From: Aeromonas allosaccharophila
Lineage (GTDB): Bacteria; Pseudomonadota; Gammaproteobacteria; Enterobacterales; Aeromonadaceae
NCBI RefSeq assembly: GCF_000819685.1
Contig: NZ_CDBR01000082.1
Location: 62,001 to 126,000 of the forward strand
Length of the DNA: 64,000 nt
Direction of reading: 5' to 3'
How positions within the stretch are numbered: position 1 is the first letter of the stretch; each line of letters opens with the position of its first letter. The position numbers and the translations under genes were made by a program. Below the pieces are notes generated by a model. That model ran no database searches. It had not been told where the DNA came from and was given only the letters and a program-made list of their open reading frames with translations. This document shows positions 16,960 to 26,633 of the stretch, one piece after another.

Positions 16960-17277
16960 TCAGAACACCACGGCGGTGCCGCTGATACTGACCATCAGCA
17001 TGCTGCCGTTTTGCCCCACCACCTCGTAGTCGATATCGATGCCGACCACTGCGTTGGCACCAAGGGCCGCTGCGCGCTCTTTCAGCTCGTCAAAAGCGAT
17101 CTCGCGGGCACGGGCCAGCTCTTTTTCATAGGCGCCGGAGCGGCCACCGATGATGTCGCGGATCCCGGCAAAGAGATCCTTGAAAATGTTGGCGCCGAGG
17201 ATGGCTTCGCCCACCACGATGCCGCGGTATTCACGAATGGTTTTGCCTTCCAGCGTGGGGGTCGTCGAGAGGATCAT
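16960..17277 (-). CDS. YbjQ/UPF0145 family protein
   Basis: A 105-residue member of the YbjQ (DUF74, heavy-metal-binding-like) family. The core is [19 protein letters not shown], then [20 protein letters not shown], then [16 protein letters not shown], close to the full family length. These proteins assemble as a pentameric beta-rich ring; no biochemical role is established despite the heavy-metal name. No metal-binding Cys motif is present. It stands alone with terminators on its 3' side and the dedD terminator upstream. Confidence 0.88.
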   Translation of the reverse strand: MILSTTPTLEGKTIREYRGIVVGEAILGANIFKDLFAGIRDIIGGRSGAYEKELARAREIAFDELKERAAALGANAVVGIDIDYEVVGQNGSMLMVSISGTAVVF

Positions 17278-17386
17278 CTTGAACTCCTGTGAGTAGCAGA
17301 AGGGCTCAGACTACCCCAACTGCCCGCAAATCCCAACCGGGTGGTGGCCTGTGCGACCCCGACCTTAAAAATCACGACGGCCAGAT

Positions 17387-17421
17387 AAAAAAACACCGCG
17401 CACGGGGCGCGGTGTTTTTTT
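17387..17421. terminator. Terminator of dedD
   Basis: CACCGCGC (17394-17401) pairs with GCGCGGTG (17407-17414), with seven A before and seven T after the stem. It lies 28 bp beyond the dedD stop and can act in both directions. Confidence 0.9.
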
Positions 17422-17448
17422 CAGAGTGCCATTGCCAACGGCACGCCG

Positions 17449-18249
17449 TTACGGATTGTATGAGACCACCGAGCCGCTCAGGCCCGTCATCTGGGAGATC
17501 CGCCCCTGCATGCCCTGCAGCTTGGCCTTGGAGACATCCGGCCCGATAAAGACCCGGTTGAGCTGACCCTGCACTGGTGTGCGCGGCGAAGTGTGGGCAG
17601 AGTAGCCTGCCGCCCGCAGCTTGCTCACCAGCGCGTTGACGCTGTCGACGTTCTTGAAGGCGCCAAGCTGGAGGATCCAGCTACCCTGCGCTGGTGCGGC
17701 AGCAGGCGCAGGTGTGCTCGGCTGGGTCATCTTGCTTTCAATCAGATCGTCGAGGGACTTGATCTGACCCGCCTGCGGCTTGGCCGGCGCGGGTGCCTTG
17801 GCAACTTCAACCGGTTTGGCTGGCGTCGGCTTGGGTGCTGGCTTTGGCAGTTCAACCGGTTTTTTGGCCACCACTTCCGGCTTGGGCTGTGGCTTGGGTT
17901 GGGCATTCGGTTGCGACTGGACCGGCGCAGGTGCGGCAGGGGTTGTCGCCGGCTGCGCGCCGTTGCCCTGACCGGCGAGGGTCATGGGGTCAGCCACCTC
18001 TTCCACTTGCCACTGCTGGGCCGCAGAGGCCTGTTGCTGGCTGGCCAGATGCTCAGCAGGCAAGGTGCTGGCCGCCGAGACTTGCAGCGCAGGCTTGGCA
18101 GGCTCCAGCTCAGGGCGCAGCGGGATCTTGGCAAAGGCCTCCTCCTTTTGCGCCAGCTTGTGACCATCCAGCAAGTCCGGCAGGAAAATAACAACCAGGG
18201 CCACCAGTATGACGGTGCCCACCAGACGGTTTTGAAACTTCGAGGCCAA
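17449..18249 (-). CDS. dedD: SPOR-domain cell-division protein DedD
   Basis: A 266-residue bitopic inner-membrane protein. The N-terminus (ASKFQNRLVGTVILVALVVIF, written in full only to residue 20) is a short cytoplasmic stretch plus one membrane helix, almost identical to E. coli DedD. A long Pro/Ala/Lys linker follows (about 45-180). A C-terminal SPOR domain (about 188-265; WILQLGAFKNVDSVNALVSK) binds denuded septal peptidoglycan. The frame extends to an ATG at 18276, but homologues begin at MASKFQ. A TTG at 18249 with AGGA just upstream gives exactly that start, so I chose it. DedD stimulates septal peptidoglycan synthesis. Order folC-dedD is as in E. coli. Confidence 0.9.
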   Translation of the reverse strand: MASKFQNRLVGTVILVALVVIFLPDLLDGHKLAQKEEAFAKIPLRPELEPAKPALQVSAASTLPAEHLASQQQASAAQQWQVEEVADPMTLAGQGNGAQPATTPAAPAPVQSQPNAQPKPQPKPEVVAKKPVELPKPAPKPTPAKPVEVAKAPAPAKPQAGQIKSLDDLIESKMTQPSTPAPAAAPAQGSWILQLGAFKNVDSVNALVSKLRAAGYSAHTSPRTPVQGQLNRVFIGPDVSKAKLQGMQGRISQMTGLSGSVVSYNP

Positions 18250-18323
18250 GTTGAATCCTACCTTTACGTAACTCAATATACGATTTGGCTCCCCGCCAGA
18301 AGGCCGGGGAGCCGGGGTGTGGC

Positions 18324-19583
18324 CTAGACGGCGACACCCGCCAGAATGTCGGCGACAGTGTAAAACGAACCAAACACAATGACCATATCGTCCGGACTCG
18401 ATGCGGCCAACGCGGCCTGATAAGCGGCGCTGACATCATCAAATTCCCTGGCTGGCCCCTTGCCCTCCCCCAGCGCGGCAGCCAGCTGCGTGGCCGTGGC
18501 GGCGCGCTGGCCGGTCAGGCTGGCCAGATACCACTCGCCAATCAGGCTATCGAGTTCGGCAAGCGAGCCCGCCATGTCCTTGTCTTTGAGCATGCCGACC
18601 ACGGCGCGGCGCACGCCTGCGCAGGGCATTTTACGCAGCTGGGTCGCCAGATAGGCCGCCGAATGGGGATTGTGGGCCACATCGACGATGACCTGCGGCG
18701 CACTTTGCAGTTGCTGCATCCGGCCAGCCAGTCGGGCATTGGCCAGCCCGTCACGAATGGCGGACTCCGGCAGCGGCAAGCCGAGGGACTCCAGCGCCGC
18801 CAGCACGGTCACGGCGTTCATCAGCGGCAAGGCCGGTTTTGGCAGATCCCGCCACTGGTTGAGGCCCTGGTAATCCCAGCCGCTCTCGTGCTCATCGCCA
18901 CGAAAATCGATACCGACCTGACGCAGGTTGGCACCAATGCGCGCGGCTTCGCTGGCAATGGTCGCAGGCGGATTGGGCTCCCCGCTGATGGCGGGTTTAC
19001 CGGCGCGATACACCCCAGCCTTCTCCACCGCGACCGCTTCACGGGTATCACCCAGCCAGTCGCAGTGATCGAGGGCAATCGAAGTGATCATCGCCACATC
19101 GGACTCCACCACATTGGTGGCGTCGAGCCGGCCGCCCAGCCCCACTTCCAGCAGCAGCACATCAGGTGCGGCGCGGCAGAAGAGCCACAAACCAGCGAGC
19201 GTCGCGAACTCGAAGAAGGTGAGCGCTATCTCGCCACGAGCAGCTTCCACCTCGGCAAAGGCGGCGCAGTGATCGCTGTCGGGCAGCTCTTGCCCGTTGA
19301 CCCGCACCCGCTCGGTAAAGCGCAGCAGATGGGGCGAGGAGTAGACACCGACCTTATAGCCTGCGGCCATCAGAATGCTGGCCGCCATGGCACAGCTGGA
19401 GCCCTTGCCGTTAGTGCCCGCCACCGTGATCACCTTGAACGGCAGTTGGGTCAGCCCCATACGCCGGGCGACGGCACCGACCCGATCCAGACCCATGTCG
19501 ATATTGACCGGGTGGATCTGCTCCAAATAAGAAAGCCAGTCGACAAGCGACCGGCTTTGGGATTGTTGCATGTTTGAACTCAT
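18324..19583 (-). CDS. folC: Bifunctional folylpolyglutamate/dihydrofolate synthase
   Basis: A 419-residue Mur-ligase-type enzyme that adds glutamate to dihydropteroate and polyglutamate tails to tetrahydrofolate. The ATP loop is ITVAGTNGKGSSCAM (near residue 55). YSSPHLLRFTERVRVNG, the catalytic-centre LLLEVGLGGRLDATN and DVAHNPHSAAYL complete the pattern. It is monofunctional in length (E. coli 422). ATG 19583 starts 2 bp after the accD stop, and a GTG at 19589 overlaps that stop, so translation is coupled to accD. Downstream is dedD, as in E. coli. Confidence 0.95.
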   Translation of the reverse strand: MSSNMQQSQSRSLVDWLSYLEQIHPVNIDMGLDRVGAVARRMGLTQLPFKVITVAGTNGKGSSCAMAASILMAAGYKVGVYSSPHLLRFTERVRVNGQELPDSDHCAAFAEVEAARGEIALTFFEFATLAGLWLFCRAAPDVLLLEVGLGGRLDATNVVESDVAMITSIALDHCDWLGDTREAVAVEKAGVYRAGKPAISGEPNPPATIASEAARIGANLRQVGIDFRGDEHESGWDYQGLNQWRDLPKPALPLMNAVTVLAALESLGLPLPESAIRDGLANARLAGRMQQLQSAPQVIVDVAHNPHSAAYLATQLRKMPCAGVRRAVVGMLKDKDMAGSLAELDSLIGEWYLASLTGQRAATATQLAAALGEGKGPAREFDDVSAAYQAALAASSPDDMVIVFGSFYTVADILAGVAV

Positions 19584-19585
19584 CT

Positions 19586-20449
19586 TCACTCTTCGATGAC
19601 GTGAGTATTCAGCATTTTGGCGAGCAGGCTGGCCAGACGGTTACGCATTTCGCGGCGATCGATGATGATATCGATGGCACCCTTTTCCAGCAGGAACTCG
19701 GAGCGCTGGAAGCCTTCCGGCAGTTTCTCGCGCACGGTCTGCTCGATAACGCGCGGGCCGGCAAAGCCGATCAGGGCCTTGGGCTCGCCCACGTTGATGT
19801 CACCCAGCATCGCCAGACTGGCGGAGACGCCACCCATGGTAGGGTCGGTCAGCACCGAGATATAGGGCAGGCCCGCCTTGGTGAGTCTGTCCAGCGCCGC
19901 ACTGGTCTTGGCCATCTGCATCAGGGAGAACAGCGCTTCCTGCATGCGAGCACCACCAGAGGCGGAGAAGCAGACCAGACCGCGACCTTCCTTGATGCAC
20001 TCCTCGACGGCGCGCACGAAGCGGGCACCGACCACGGAGGCCATGGAGCCACCCATGAAGGAGAATTCGAACGAACAGGCGACAACCGGTACCCCTTTGA
20101 GGGTCCCTTTCATCACCACCAGCGCATCTTTCTCTGCCGTATCTTTCTGGGCGGCGGACAAACGATCCTTGTAGCGCTTGGAATCCTTGAATTTCAGTAC
20201 ATCCTGCGGCTCCAGCTCGGCACCGATCTCGGTACGACCCTGCTCATCGAGGAAACTCTCGAGACGGGCGCGGGCGCTGATGCGCATATGATGATCACAC
20301 TTGGGGCACACTTCGAGGTTGCGCTCCAACTCTGCCCGGTAGAGCACCTGTTCACAAGCACTGCACTTGGTCCACACCCCTTCCGGAATGTTGTGACGAC
20401 GGGGCGCAGTGATCTTGCTCTTGGGAAGAATCTTCTCAAGCCAGCTCAT
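19586..20449 (-). CDS. accD: Acetyl-CoA carboxylase carboxyltransferase beta subunit
   Basis: A 287-residue AccD, the beta subunit of the carboxyltransferase that makes malonyl-CoA for fatty-acid synthesis together with AccA. The N-terminal zinc ribbon is intact with C29, C32, C48 and C51 ([20 protein letters not shown]). The crotonase-type domain shows [20 protein letters not shown] and [17 protein letters not shown], then [16 protein letters not shown]. The frame extends to 20479, but [10 protein letters not shown] with AAGGA upstream marks 20449 as the start. It forms an operon with folC, and truA lies upstream. Confidence 0.97.
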   Translation of the reverse strand: MSWLEKILPKSKITAPRRHNIPEGVWTKCSACEQVLYRAELERNLEVCPKCDHHMRISARARLESFLDEQGRTEIGAELEPQDVLKFKDSKRYKDRLSAAQKDTAEKDALVVMKGTLKGVPVVACSFEFSFMGGSMASVVGARFVRAVEECIKEGRGLVCFSASGGARMQEALFSLMQMAKTSAALDRLTKAGLPYISVLTDPTMGGVSASLAMLGDINVGEPKALIGFAGPRVIEQTVREKLPEGFQRSEFLLEKGAIDIIIDRREMRNRLASLLAKMLNTHVIEE

Positions 20450-20568
20450 GGAATTCCTTAATGCTTTTGTGCCTGACAAAACGCATCGAGCCTAGATTGT
20501 TCAATGACTTACTAGCTCGATGGCAACAAATGACGGGTCATTAAACCACAATTTTTCGGGCGCAGTTA

Positions 20569-21378
20569 CTAAAAACTGGTCGTACCCGGTGCCGAGTCCG
20601 GCAGCCACAGCGGGCCGAGCGGCAACTGCGGCAGAGCAAACTCGGCCGGGTAATCGACGTCGACCAGATAGAGGCCACCGGCCTTGGCGGTCGGCCCGGC
20701 CAGATTGCGATCCTTGGCAGCCAGCACCTCGGCAATCCACTCCACCGGTTTGAGCCCCTGCCCCACCAGCAGCAGGGAGCCGGTGATGTTGCGCACCATG
20801 TGGTGCAGGAAGGCGTTGGCCTTGATGTCGAGCACGATGTAGGGGCCGGAGCGGCTGACGCACAGATGGGTCACATTGCGCCACGGGGTGTTGGATTGGC
20901 AGGCGACGGCACGGAAGGTGCTGAAGTCGTGCTCCCCCAGCAGGCTCTGGCCCGCCCGGTGCATCAGCTCGGCATCGATGGTCTCGTGATAGTGACTGAC
21001 GCCACTGCCGAGGATCGCCGGCCGGTAATTGTGGTTGTAGATGACATAGCGGTAGCGACGGGCGGTGGCGCTGAAGCGGGCGTGGAAGCTCTCGTCCACC
21101 TGCTTGACCCAGCGCACGGCGATATCCGGCGGCAGGTTGGAATTGAGCCCCAGGGTCCAGGCGCCCTCGGCGCGGTTCGCCTCGGTATCGAAGTGGATCA
21201 CCTGGCCGGTGGCATGGACACCGGCATCGGTGCGTCCGGCACACTGGATGGAGACAGGGTGGTTGGCAATCCGGCTCAGAGCCGTCTCCAGTTCAGCCTG
21301 CACGCTGATCACTTCACGCTGACGCTGCCAGCCGAAATACCGGCTGCCGTCATATTCAATACCTAGGGCAATTCGCAT
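20569..21378 (-). CDS. truA: tRNA pseudouridine(38-40) synthase TruA
   Basis: A 269-residue TruA that isomerises uridines 38-40 in the tRNA anticodon stem. The N-terminus [19 protein letters not shown] and the catalytic motif [14 protein letters not shown], with the nucleophile Asp51, are both intact. [14 protein letters not shown] near the C-terminus is the second conserved core segment. Length matches E. coli TruA (270). It precedes accD by about 120 bp on the same strand, an arrangement conserved in gammaproteobacteria. Confidence 0.96.
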   Translation of the reverse strand: MRIALGIEYDGSRYFGWQRQREVISVQAELETALSRIANHPVSIQCAGRTDAGVHATGQVIHFDTEANRAEGAWTLGLNSNLPPDIAVRWVKQVDESFHARFSATARRYRYVIYNHNYRPAILGSGVSHYHETIDAELMHRAGQSLLGEHDFSTFRAVACQSNTPWRNVTHLCVSRSGPYIVLDIKANAFLHHMVRNITGSLLLVGQGLKPVEWIAEVLAAKDRNLAGPTAKAGGLYLVDVDYPAEFALPQLPLGPLWLPDSAPGTTSF

Positions 21379-21525
21379 GGATAAACTTGTCTTGTTGTGA
21401 AAACGCAGTGAAAGAAACGGGGCGGATTATACGCGCTCAGCCCGAAAAGTCCCACCACGCGCGCAATTGGCCTGGATGGTCAGCCTGCGCGGCCACCCTC
21501 ACCCCATCGCAACTCGCCAACAGAA

Positions 21526-21548
21526 GAGGGCAGCCACTGGCTGCCCTC
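21526..21548. terminator. Hairpin terminator after fimV
   Basis: GAGGGCAGCC (21526-21535) pairs perfectly with GGCTGCCCTC (21539-21548) over a 3-nt loop. It sits 30 bp beyond the fimV stop on the minus strand, where TTCTGTT follows. On the plus strand GTTTTG follows. A strong stem with a weak U tract. Confidence 0.75.
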
Positions 21549-21577
21549 GTTTTGCTGATCCCGTGATGGGAATTGAT

Positions 21578-23785
21578 TTAGCCCAACCGCTTGAGCAACT
21601 TCTCGGCTTCGGCGCGCTGGTGATCGCTGCCCTGCTCTGCCGCCTCTTGCAGCAGCTCGCGAGCGCTATCCTTGTCATCAATCTCGAGGTAGGCACGGGC
21701 CAGATCCAGCTTGGCACCCACACCGCCGTCGTCGGCATCCACGTCAAACCCGGTGGATTCCGGCAGCACCTCGGGGAAGCCATCGAGCCCCACATCCAGC
21801 GAGAAGCCCTGATAAGGCTCCTGCTCAGTGGTGCTGGCATCGGCCTCGGCCAGCAGCTTGTCGATCTCGACGTAGCCGCTCTCCTGCGCTTGCTCACGGG
21901 GCTGCACATCGGCCGGATGAGATTCCACCTCGGCGAACGCATCTTCGAAATCGGAGAGCGCCAGCTCGTTGGGATCCCACTCCAGATCCAGCTCGGCGTC
22001 CTTCGCCGTCTTCGCCTTGGTCGGCTCAAGACCGAGCTCAGCCAGCATCGCATCGGCACTCTCGTCGGCGCCGTCTTCTGCACTGAGATCAATGGCGTTG
22101 TCATCTTTGCCTGCGGCGGGCTCGTCGAAGGCATTTTCGAACTCGCCGAGATCGAAGCTGGCCAGATCGTCGTCAGCGGCGCCGACTTCGTCAATGGAGT
22201 TCAAATCGGGCTCGAGGTCGGCAGAGAGATCCGCATCCAGCTCGGCAAACAGGGCGGCCTGCAGCTCCTCTTCGCTCATGACTTCATCAGCGGCCTTGGG
22301 CTTGGGATTGAACTCGCTGGCCAGATCCATGGCGGGCTCGTTGGACAGCGCGATGGGCTCATCCAGCGAGAGATCGAGATCCGGCACCAGATCCGGGTCA
22401 CGACTGGCAGGCTGGGCCGCCATCCGCTCCGGCTCGAAGCCTTGCAGATCCATCTCACCGTCGTCGCTGAACACCAGATCCAGTTCCGGCTTGTCCGGTT
22501 CAACCGGCATGAAGCCATCGGGGGTGTTGAGATCCGGCACTGGGCGCACCGGCTCATTGTCGGTCACATCGACGCTCAGCAGATCATCAAATTCGCTCTG
22601 CTCCTGATCCATCATCATGGCGGTGGATTCGGAGAGGCTCTTCTCCTGCTCTTCCAGCTCGCGACGGGCACGGGCCCGCAGCCACAGGGTCACCAGTGCC
22701 AGCACCAGCAGCACCGGCAACAGAATGATCATGGCGAGGTTGAGCGGTGAGGCGAGCAGATCCATCAGCCAATTTTGCTTGGGCTCGGGCGCAGCGACCA
22801 CCGGCGGAACCGGCTGGGCTTTGAGCTCGGCAATCTCTTTTTGCAGCGCAGTCTGATCCTGCAGCTGGGCCTTGAGGGTCTCCACCTCTTCGGTCAGCGA
22901 TTGCAGGCGCAGCTTGAGCCTGTGGTTCATTTCGGTCACCTGGCCGAGCTGGGCATTGGCATCTTCCAGTGCCAGCGCCATCTCGGTGGCCGGTTTGCCC
23001 ACCGGTTTATCCAGATCGGAAGGCAAAGGCGCCGGTGTAGTGCCTTCTGCAGCGCTTGGTACAGGCGCGGGAGCCACAGCCTCTTTCGGCGCGGGCTCGC
23101 TCACCTTGGCTACTTCTTTGGTTTCAGCCGCCGGTTGCGGTGCCACAACAGGCGCAGGAATGGGGGCGGCTTTCGCCACCGGCAGCGGTGCCGGGGCAGC
23201 TTTCACCGGCTCGGATTTGGCCGCCTCAACCTTCGCCGGTTTGGCAGCAACCGGTTTGGCCGTGTGGGCCTGCTTGTTGGCCAGATATTTGGGGCTCAGC
23301 CCTTTCCAGCTGGCGTTGTCGCTGCGGAATTTGGCGCGCGCCTGGGCATCGGTGATGACGCTCGCCTCGGCCGCGGTCGGCAGCAGAATGCGGGAGCCCA
23401 CCAGAATGTGGTTGATATTGCCATCGGCAAAACTGCGGGGGTTTTTCTCGTAAATCGCTACCATGGTCTGGTAGACGCTGACACTCGTAGAGGGGCGATA
23501 TTTGCTCGCCAGACTCCAGAGGGTATCGGTCGGACGAACAGGGCCATAGCTACCGGCATTGGCCGTGACCTGACGCACCACCGGCTCGGCGGTTGCGCGC
23601 ACCGGCTGCGCCACGGGTCTGGCGACCGGTTGCGCCAGCGGCTGGGAATTGACGGCAGGAGGTGCAGGTTCGTCAGGGCCTTTTAGCTCGACAAAAAAAG
23701 GCTCCCGCGCCGAGTCTTCAGCCTGGACGGTGCCCAGCAGACCCAATGCGAGTAGCGTTGCCAATGTTATGCGGGAATGTCCCAT
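21578..23785 (-). CDS. fimV: FimV/HubP family polar-organising protein
   Basis: A 735-residue bitopic protein. It has a signal/anchor at the N-terminus (about 1-22) and a periplasmic FimV LysM-like domain (about 75-135; PTDTLWSLASKYRP, NINHILVGSRILLP). A Pro/Ala-rich stretch, a short coiled coil (about 275-315) and one membrane helix near 345-365 (LAMIILLPVLLVLALVTLWL) follow. The cytoplasmic part is very acidic and ends in the FimV C-terminal domain (AKLDLARAYLEIDDKDSARELL, given here only to show the helix: residues about 684-705). Relatives (FimV of Pseudomonas, HubP of Vibrio) recruit type IV pilus and polar proteins. Position between asd and truA is conserved in Vibrio. Confidence 0.9.
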   Translation of the reverse strand: MGHSRITLATLLALGLLGTVQAEDSAREPFFVELKGPDEPAPPAVNSQPLAQPVARPVAQPVRATAEPVVRQVTANAGSYGPVRPTDTLWSLASKYRPSTSVSVYQTMVAIYEKNPRSFADGNINHILVGSRILLPTAAEASVITDAQARAKFRSDNASWKGLSPKYLANKQAHTAKPVAAKPAKVEAAKSEPVKAAPAPLPVAKAAPIPAPVVAPQPAAETKEVAKVSEPAPKEAVAPAPVPSAAEGTTPAPLPSDLDKPVGKPATEMALALEDANAQLGQVTEMNHRLKLRLQSLTEEVETLKAQLQDQTALQKEIAELKAQPVPPVVAAPEPKQNWLMDLLASPLNLAMIILLPVLLVLALVTLWLRARARRELEEQEKSLSESTAMMMDQEQSEFDDLLSVDVTDNEPVRPVPDLNTPDGFMPVEPDKPELDLVFSDDGEMDLQGFEPERMAAQPASRDPDLVPDLDLSLDEPIALSNEPAMDLASEFNPKPKAADEVMSEEELQAALFAELDADLSADLEPDLNSIDEVGAADDDLASFDLGEFENAFDEPAAGKDDNAIDLSAEDGADESADAMLAELGLEPTKAKTAKDAELDLEWDPNELALSDFEDAFAEVESHPADVQPREQAQESGYVEIDKLLAEADASTTEQEPYQGFSLDVGLDGFPEVLPESTGFDVDADDGGVGAKLDLARAYLEIDDKDSARELLQEAAEQGSDHQRAEAEKLLKRLG

Positions 23786-24011
23786 ATTCGTTCCTTCGTA
23801 TGACGGCCCTATCGCATTGAAAAATCTGGATAGTTACCCCAAAACAGTCGGTTCAATATAAATCAGGCTCGCCTAGCAAGCCAGCAGTCCGACACATTTA
23901 GCACCCAACTTGACTCTGAGTGTAGGAAAAAACTTAATCAGTTGATATCGCAACAGAATCTTGAAGTGGCGGAGTGCGGCATGGGTCACACCCCGCAGTA
24001 CTCACCGGCCG

Positions 24012-24038
24012 GATGCGCAGCACTCCCTGCTGCGCATC
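24012..24038 (-). terminator. Hairpin after asd
   Basis: GATGCGCAGCA (24012-24022) pairs with TGCTGCGCATC (24028-24038), a perfect 11-bp stem 17 bp beyond the asd stop. No U tract follows on the minus strand, so it may act as an RNA-stabilising or Rho-assisted end rather than a classic terminator. Confidence 0.55.
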
Positions 24039-24055
24039 GGTGGCATCGTTCAGCT

Positions 24056-25072
24056 TTACAGATAGTCGCGAACCAGCAGCTCGGCAATCTGTACACTGTT
24101 GGTTGCCGCGCCCTTACGAACGTTATCGGCCACGATCCACATATTGATACCACTCGGATGAGAAATATCCTGGCGCACCCGACCGACCAGCACCTCATCC
24201 TTGCCGGTTGCGTCGCGCACCGGGGTCGGATAATCCCCTTCGTCATCAAACAGGGTCACGCCCGGCGCATTGCGCAGCAGATCCTTGACCTGTTCGGCAT
24301 CGAGCGGCTGGTGCAGTTCGACATGTACCGCCTCGGCGTGGCCGTAGAAGACCGGCACCCGCACGCAGGTGGGGTTCACGGCAATGGTGGCATCGCCCAG
24401 GATCTTCTGGGTTTCCCACACCATCTTCATCTCTTCACGGGTGTAGCCGTTGTCGGTGAAGCTGTCGATCTGCGGGATCAGGTTAAAGGCAATCTGATGC
24501 GGATAGATGGTCGGTTCCACCGGACGACCGTTGAGCAGATGGGCGGTCTGGCCTGCCAGCTCGCTGACCCCCTCTTTGCCCGAGCCGGAGACGGATTGAT
24601 AGGTCGCCACGTTGATACGGGCGATCCCCACTTCATCGTGCAGCGGCTTCAGGGCCACCAGCATCTGGATGGTGGAGCAGTTGGGGTTGGCGATGATGTT
24701 GCGATTGCGAAAATCGGCCAGCGCGTCCGGGTTCACTTCCGGGATCACCAGCGGGATATCTTCGTCGTAACGGAAGCAGGAGGTGTTGTCGATGACGATG
24801 CAGCCGTGCTCGGCAGCAATCGGTGCCCACTTGGCAGAGATCTCGGCACCGGCGGAGAACAGCGCGATCTGCACCTGGCTCCAGTCAAACTCCTCCACAT
24901 CGAGGATCTCGAGGTTCTTGCCGCCAAAACGCACGGTATCACCGGCGCTGCGGCTGGAAGCCAGCGGATAGAGGGTCGCCACCGGAAATTCGCGCTCTTC
25001 CAGGATCTCGATCATCGCCTGACCCACGGCGCCGCTGGCACCCAATACCGCTACGTTAAACTGCTGGCTCAT
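24056..25072 (-). CDS. asd: Aspartate-semialdehyde dehydrogenase
   Basis: A 338-residue enzyme that reduces aspartyl-phosphate to aspartate semialdehyde with NADPH, the step after LysC. The nucleotide loop is VAVLGASGAVGQAM (residues 7-20) and the active-site Cys132 lies in IIANPNCSTIQM. The C-terminal part carries CVRVPVFYGHAEAVHVEL. It occupies the position of the E. coli usg gene next to pdxB, but retains the catalytic Cys, as in the Vibrio Asd. ATG 25072 begins at MSQQFNVAVLG; the frame extends to 25117 without support. Upstream is pdxB, downstream fimV, all on the minus strand. Confidence 0.95.
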   Translation of the reverse strand: MSQQFNVAVLGASGAVGQAMIEILEEREFPVATLYPLASSRSAGDTVRFGGKNLEILDVEEFDWSQVQIALFSAGAEISAKWAPIAAEHGCIVIDNTSCFRYDEDIPLVIPEVNPDALADFRNRNIIANPNCSTIQMLVALKPLHDEVGIARINVATYQSVSGSGKEGVSELAGQTAHLLNGRPVEPTIYPHQIAFNLIPQIDSFTDNGYTREEMKMVWETQKILGDATIAVNPTCVRVPVFYGHAEAVHVELHQPLDAEQVKDLLRNAPGVTLFDDEGDYPTPVRDATGKDEVLVGRVRQDISHPSGINMWIVADNVRKGAATNSVQIAELLVRDYL

Positions 25073-25264
25073 TCTGTTCTCCTCTGATAATGCTGCAATG
25101 GCACCGGCTGGCGCCATGGTCGGCAGGCTCTCGCGCTGCGAGATGACGCTGCCTGATATGGCTGAACCGGCACAGTAGCATCTGCGCCAACTCAGTAAAA
25201 AATGGGGTCGGTGTGGCCAGCGCGGCTCACCCCTTCCGGTTATCTTCCAACAATTTGCCCCCGT

Positions 25265-26386
25265 TCAGGGGCGTGACAGTGCAAATCCCAGTGCGCCCAG
25301 CGCCTTGTCGGCAAAGGCTCCCTCGATCTGCAGGGAGGATAGTTCACGGCGCTCGGGATAGTGTTTGCGCTGCTCGTCAAAGCTGCCGGGCTGGCCGAGT
25401 CGGGCCCGAAAACGGGCATCATCGCGGCGCACGTCATAGACCAAATGCACCAGCTGCTTGATCAACGCCAGATCCGGCGCGCGGCCCGGCACCACCGCCT
25501 GCACATCGGGGGCAGGTAACAGCCGACTCAAATCCTGACGAGGCTCGCGCCCCAGCTGTTGGCAAAGCGCCTGATAGAGCATCCAGGTGCCGCGCGCCTT
25601 CCCCTCCAGGCTGTAACCGGCGATATGAGGGGTGGCAATCTCGGTATGGGGCACCAGCGCGACCAGTGGCTCGGGCTCGTTTTCCCACACATCCATCACC
25701 AGTCGCAATGGCGCATCGCCCAACTGACGCGCCAGCAGGGCCCGGTTATCCCACACCTCGCCTCGGGAGGCGTTGATCAGGATCTGCCCGGCAGGACGGG
25801 CGGCAATCTGTTCGGCATCCAGCAGATGGTAGGTGGCATCCGGCCCTTCGCGGGTGATGGGCACGTGGAAGCTGACGATATCGGCGCCAAGGGCGGTCTG
25901 ATAATCGACAAAGCCCGCATCAGGATTATCCCGCGCCTTGGGTGGATCGCAGCGCAGCACCCGCATGCCGAGCGCTTCGGCCTTGCCAGCCACACACTCG
26001 CCAGTATTGCCCGCACCAATCACCGCCAGCGTCATGGCCGAGAGGTCGAGTTCGTAACGCTCCACCAGCACCAGCAGGGCGGAGAGCACATAGTCCCCCA
26101 CCGAATACTTGTTGCAACCGGGGGCGCTGAAGAAGGGAATATTGCGGCTCGCCAGCAGCGCCTTGTCCACATGGTCGGTGCCTATGGTGGCGGTGCCGAC
26201 AAACCCGAGTTTCGGGCTGGTCGCCAGCAAATCGCCGTTGACGCGGGTGACCGAGCGCACCAGCAGCACATCGGCATCCAGCAGATCGCGGGCCTGCATC
26301 TGCCGTCCGGGCAAGGGAATCACCTCGCCAAATTCGGCAAACAGCTCCACGGCATGGGGCATATTCTCATCAACGACTATCTTCAT
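25265..26386 (-). CDS. pdxB: Erythronate-4-phosphate dehydrogenase
   Basis: A 373-residue D-2-hydroxyacid dehydrogenase that oxidises 4-phosphoerythronate in the DXP-independent arm of pyridoxal phosphate synthesis. The N-terminus is KIVVDENMPHAVELFAEFGEV. The NAD-binding loop lies in TLAVIGAGNTGECVAGKAEA and the catalytic His in TPHIAGYSLEGKARG, with the PdxB C-terminal extension beyond about residue 290 being specific to this family. ATG 26386 is the first codon of the conserved start. The gene precedes asd, an order shared with Vibrio and, via usg, with E. coli. Confidence 0.95.
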   Translation of the reverse strand: MKIVVDENMPHAVELFAEFGEVIPLPGRQMQARDLLDADVLLVRSVTRVNGDLLATSPKLGFVGTATIGTDHVDKALLASRNIPFFSAPGCNKYSVGDYVLSALLVLVERYELDLSAMTLAVIGAGNTGECVAGKAEALGMRVLRCDPPKARDNPDAGFVDYQTALGADIVSFHVPITREGPDATYHLLDAEQIAARPAGQILINASRGEVWDNRALLARQLGDAPLRLVMDVWENEPEPLVALVPHTEIATPHIAGYSLEGKARGTWMLYQALCQQLGREPRQDLSRLLPAPDVQAVVPGRAPDLALIKQLVHLVYDVRRDDARFRARLGQPGSFDEQRKHYPERRELSSLQIEGAFADKALGALGFALSRP

Positions 26387-26633
26387 CGGGCTCTCTTTGG
26401 TCACAACCGCCACGGGGGCGCCATTCTAGCGCAAAGCCGCCCGAGATTTCAGCCTGTGATGCAATCCGGCGCGAAAGGGGGCCACATTGCGCGGCGGCCG
26501 CCCCATCCACCCGTTCAAACAGGGTTTTTTGCCACAAATGTGTAAGCAGAGGTAACAAACTGACTGCTCGGCTTTGTCCGGGCATGTCACGGTGGCACAA
26601 TGCCCCTCTTTTTCGCGATCGCCCATACCCACC

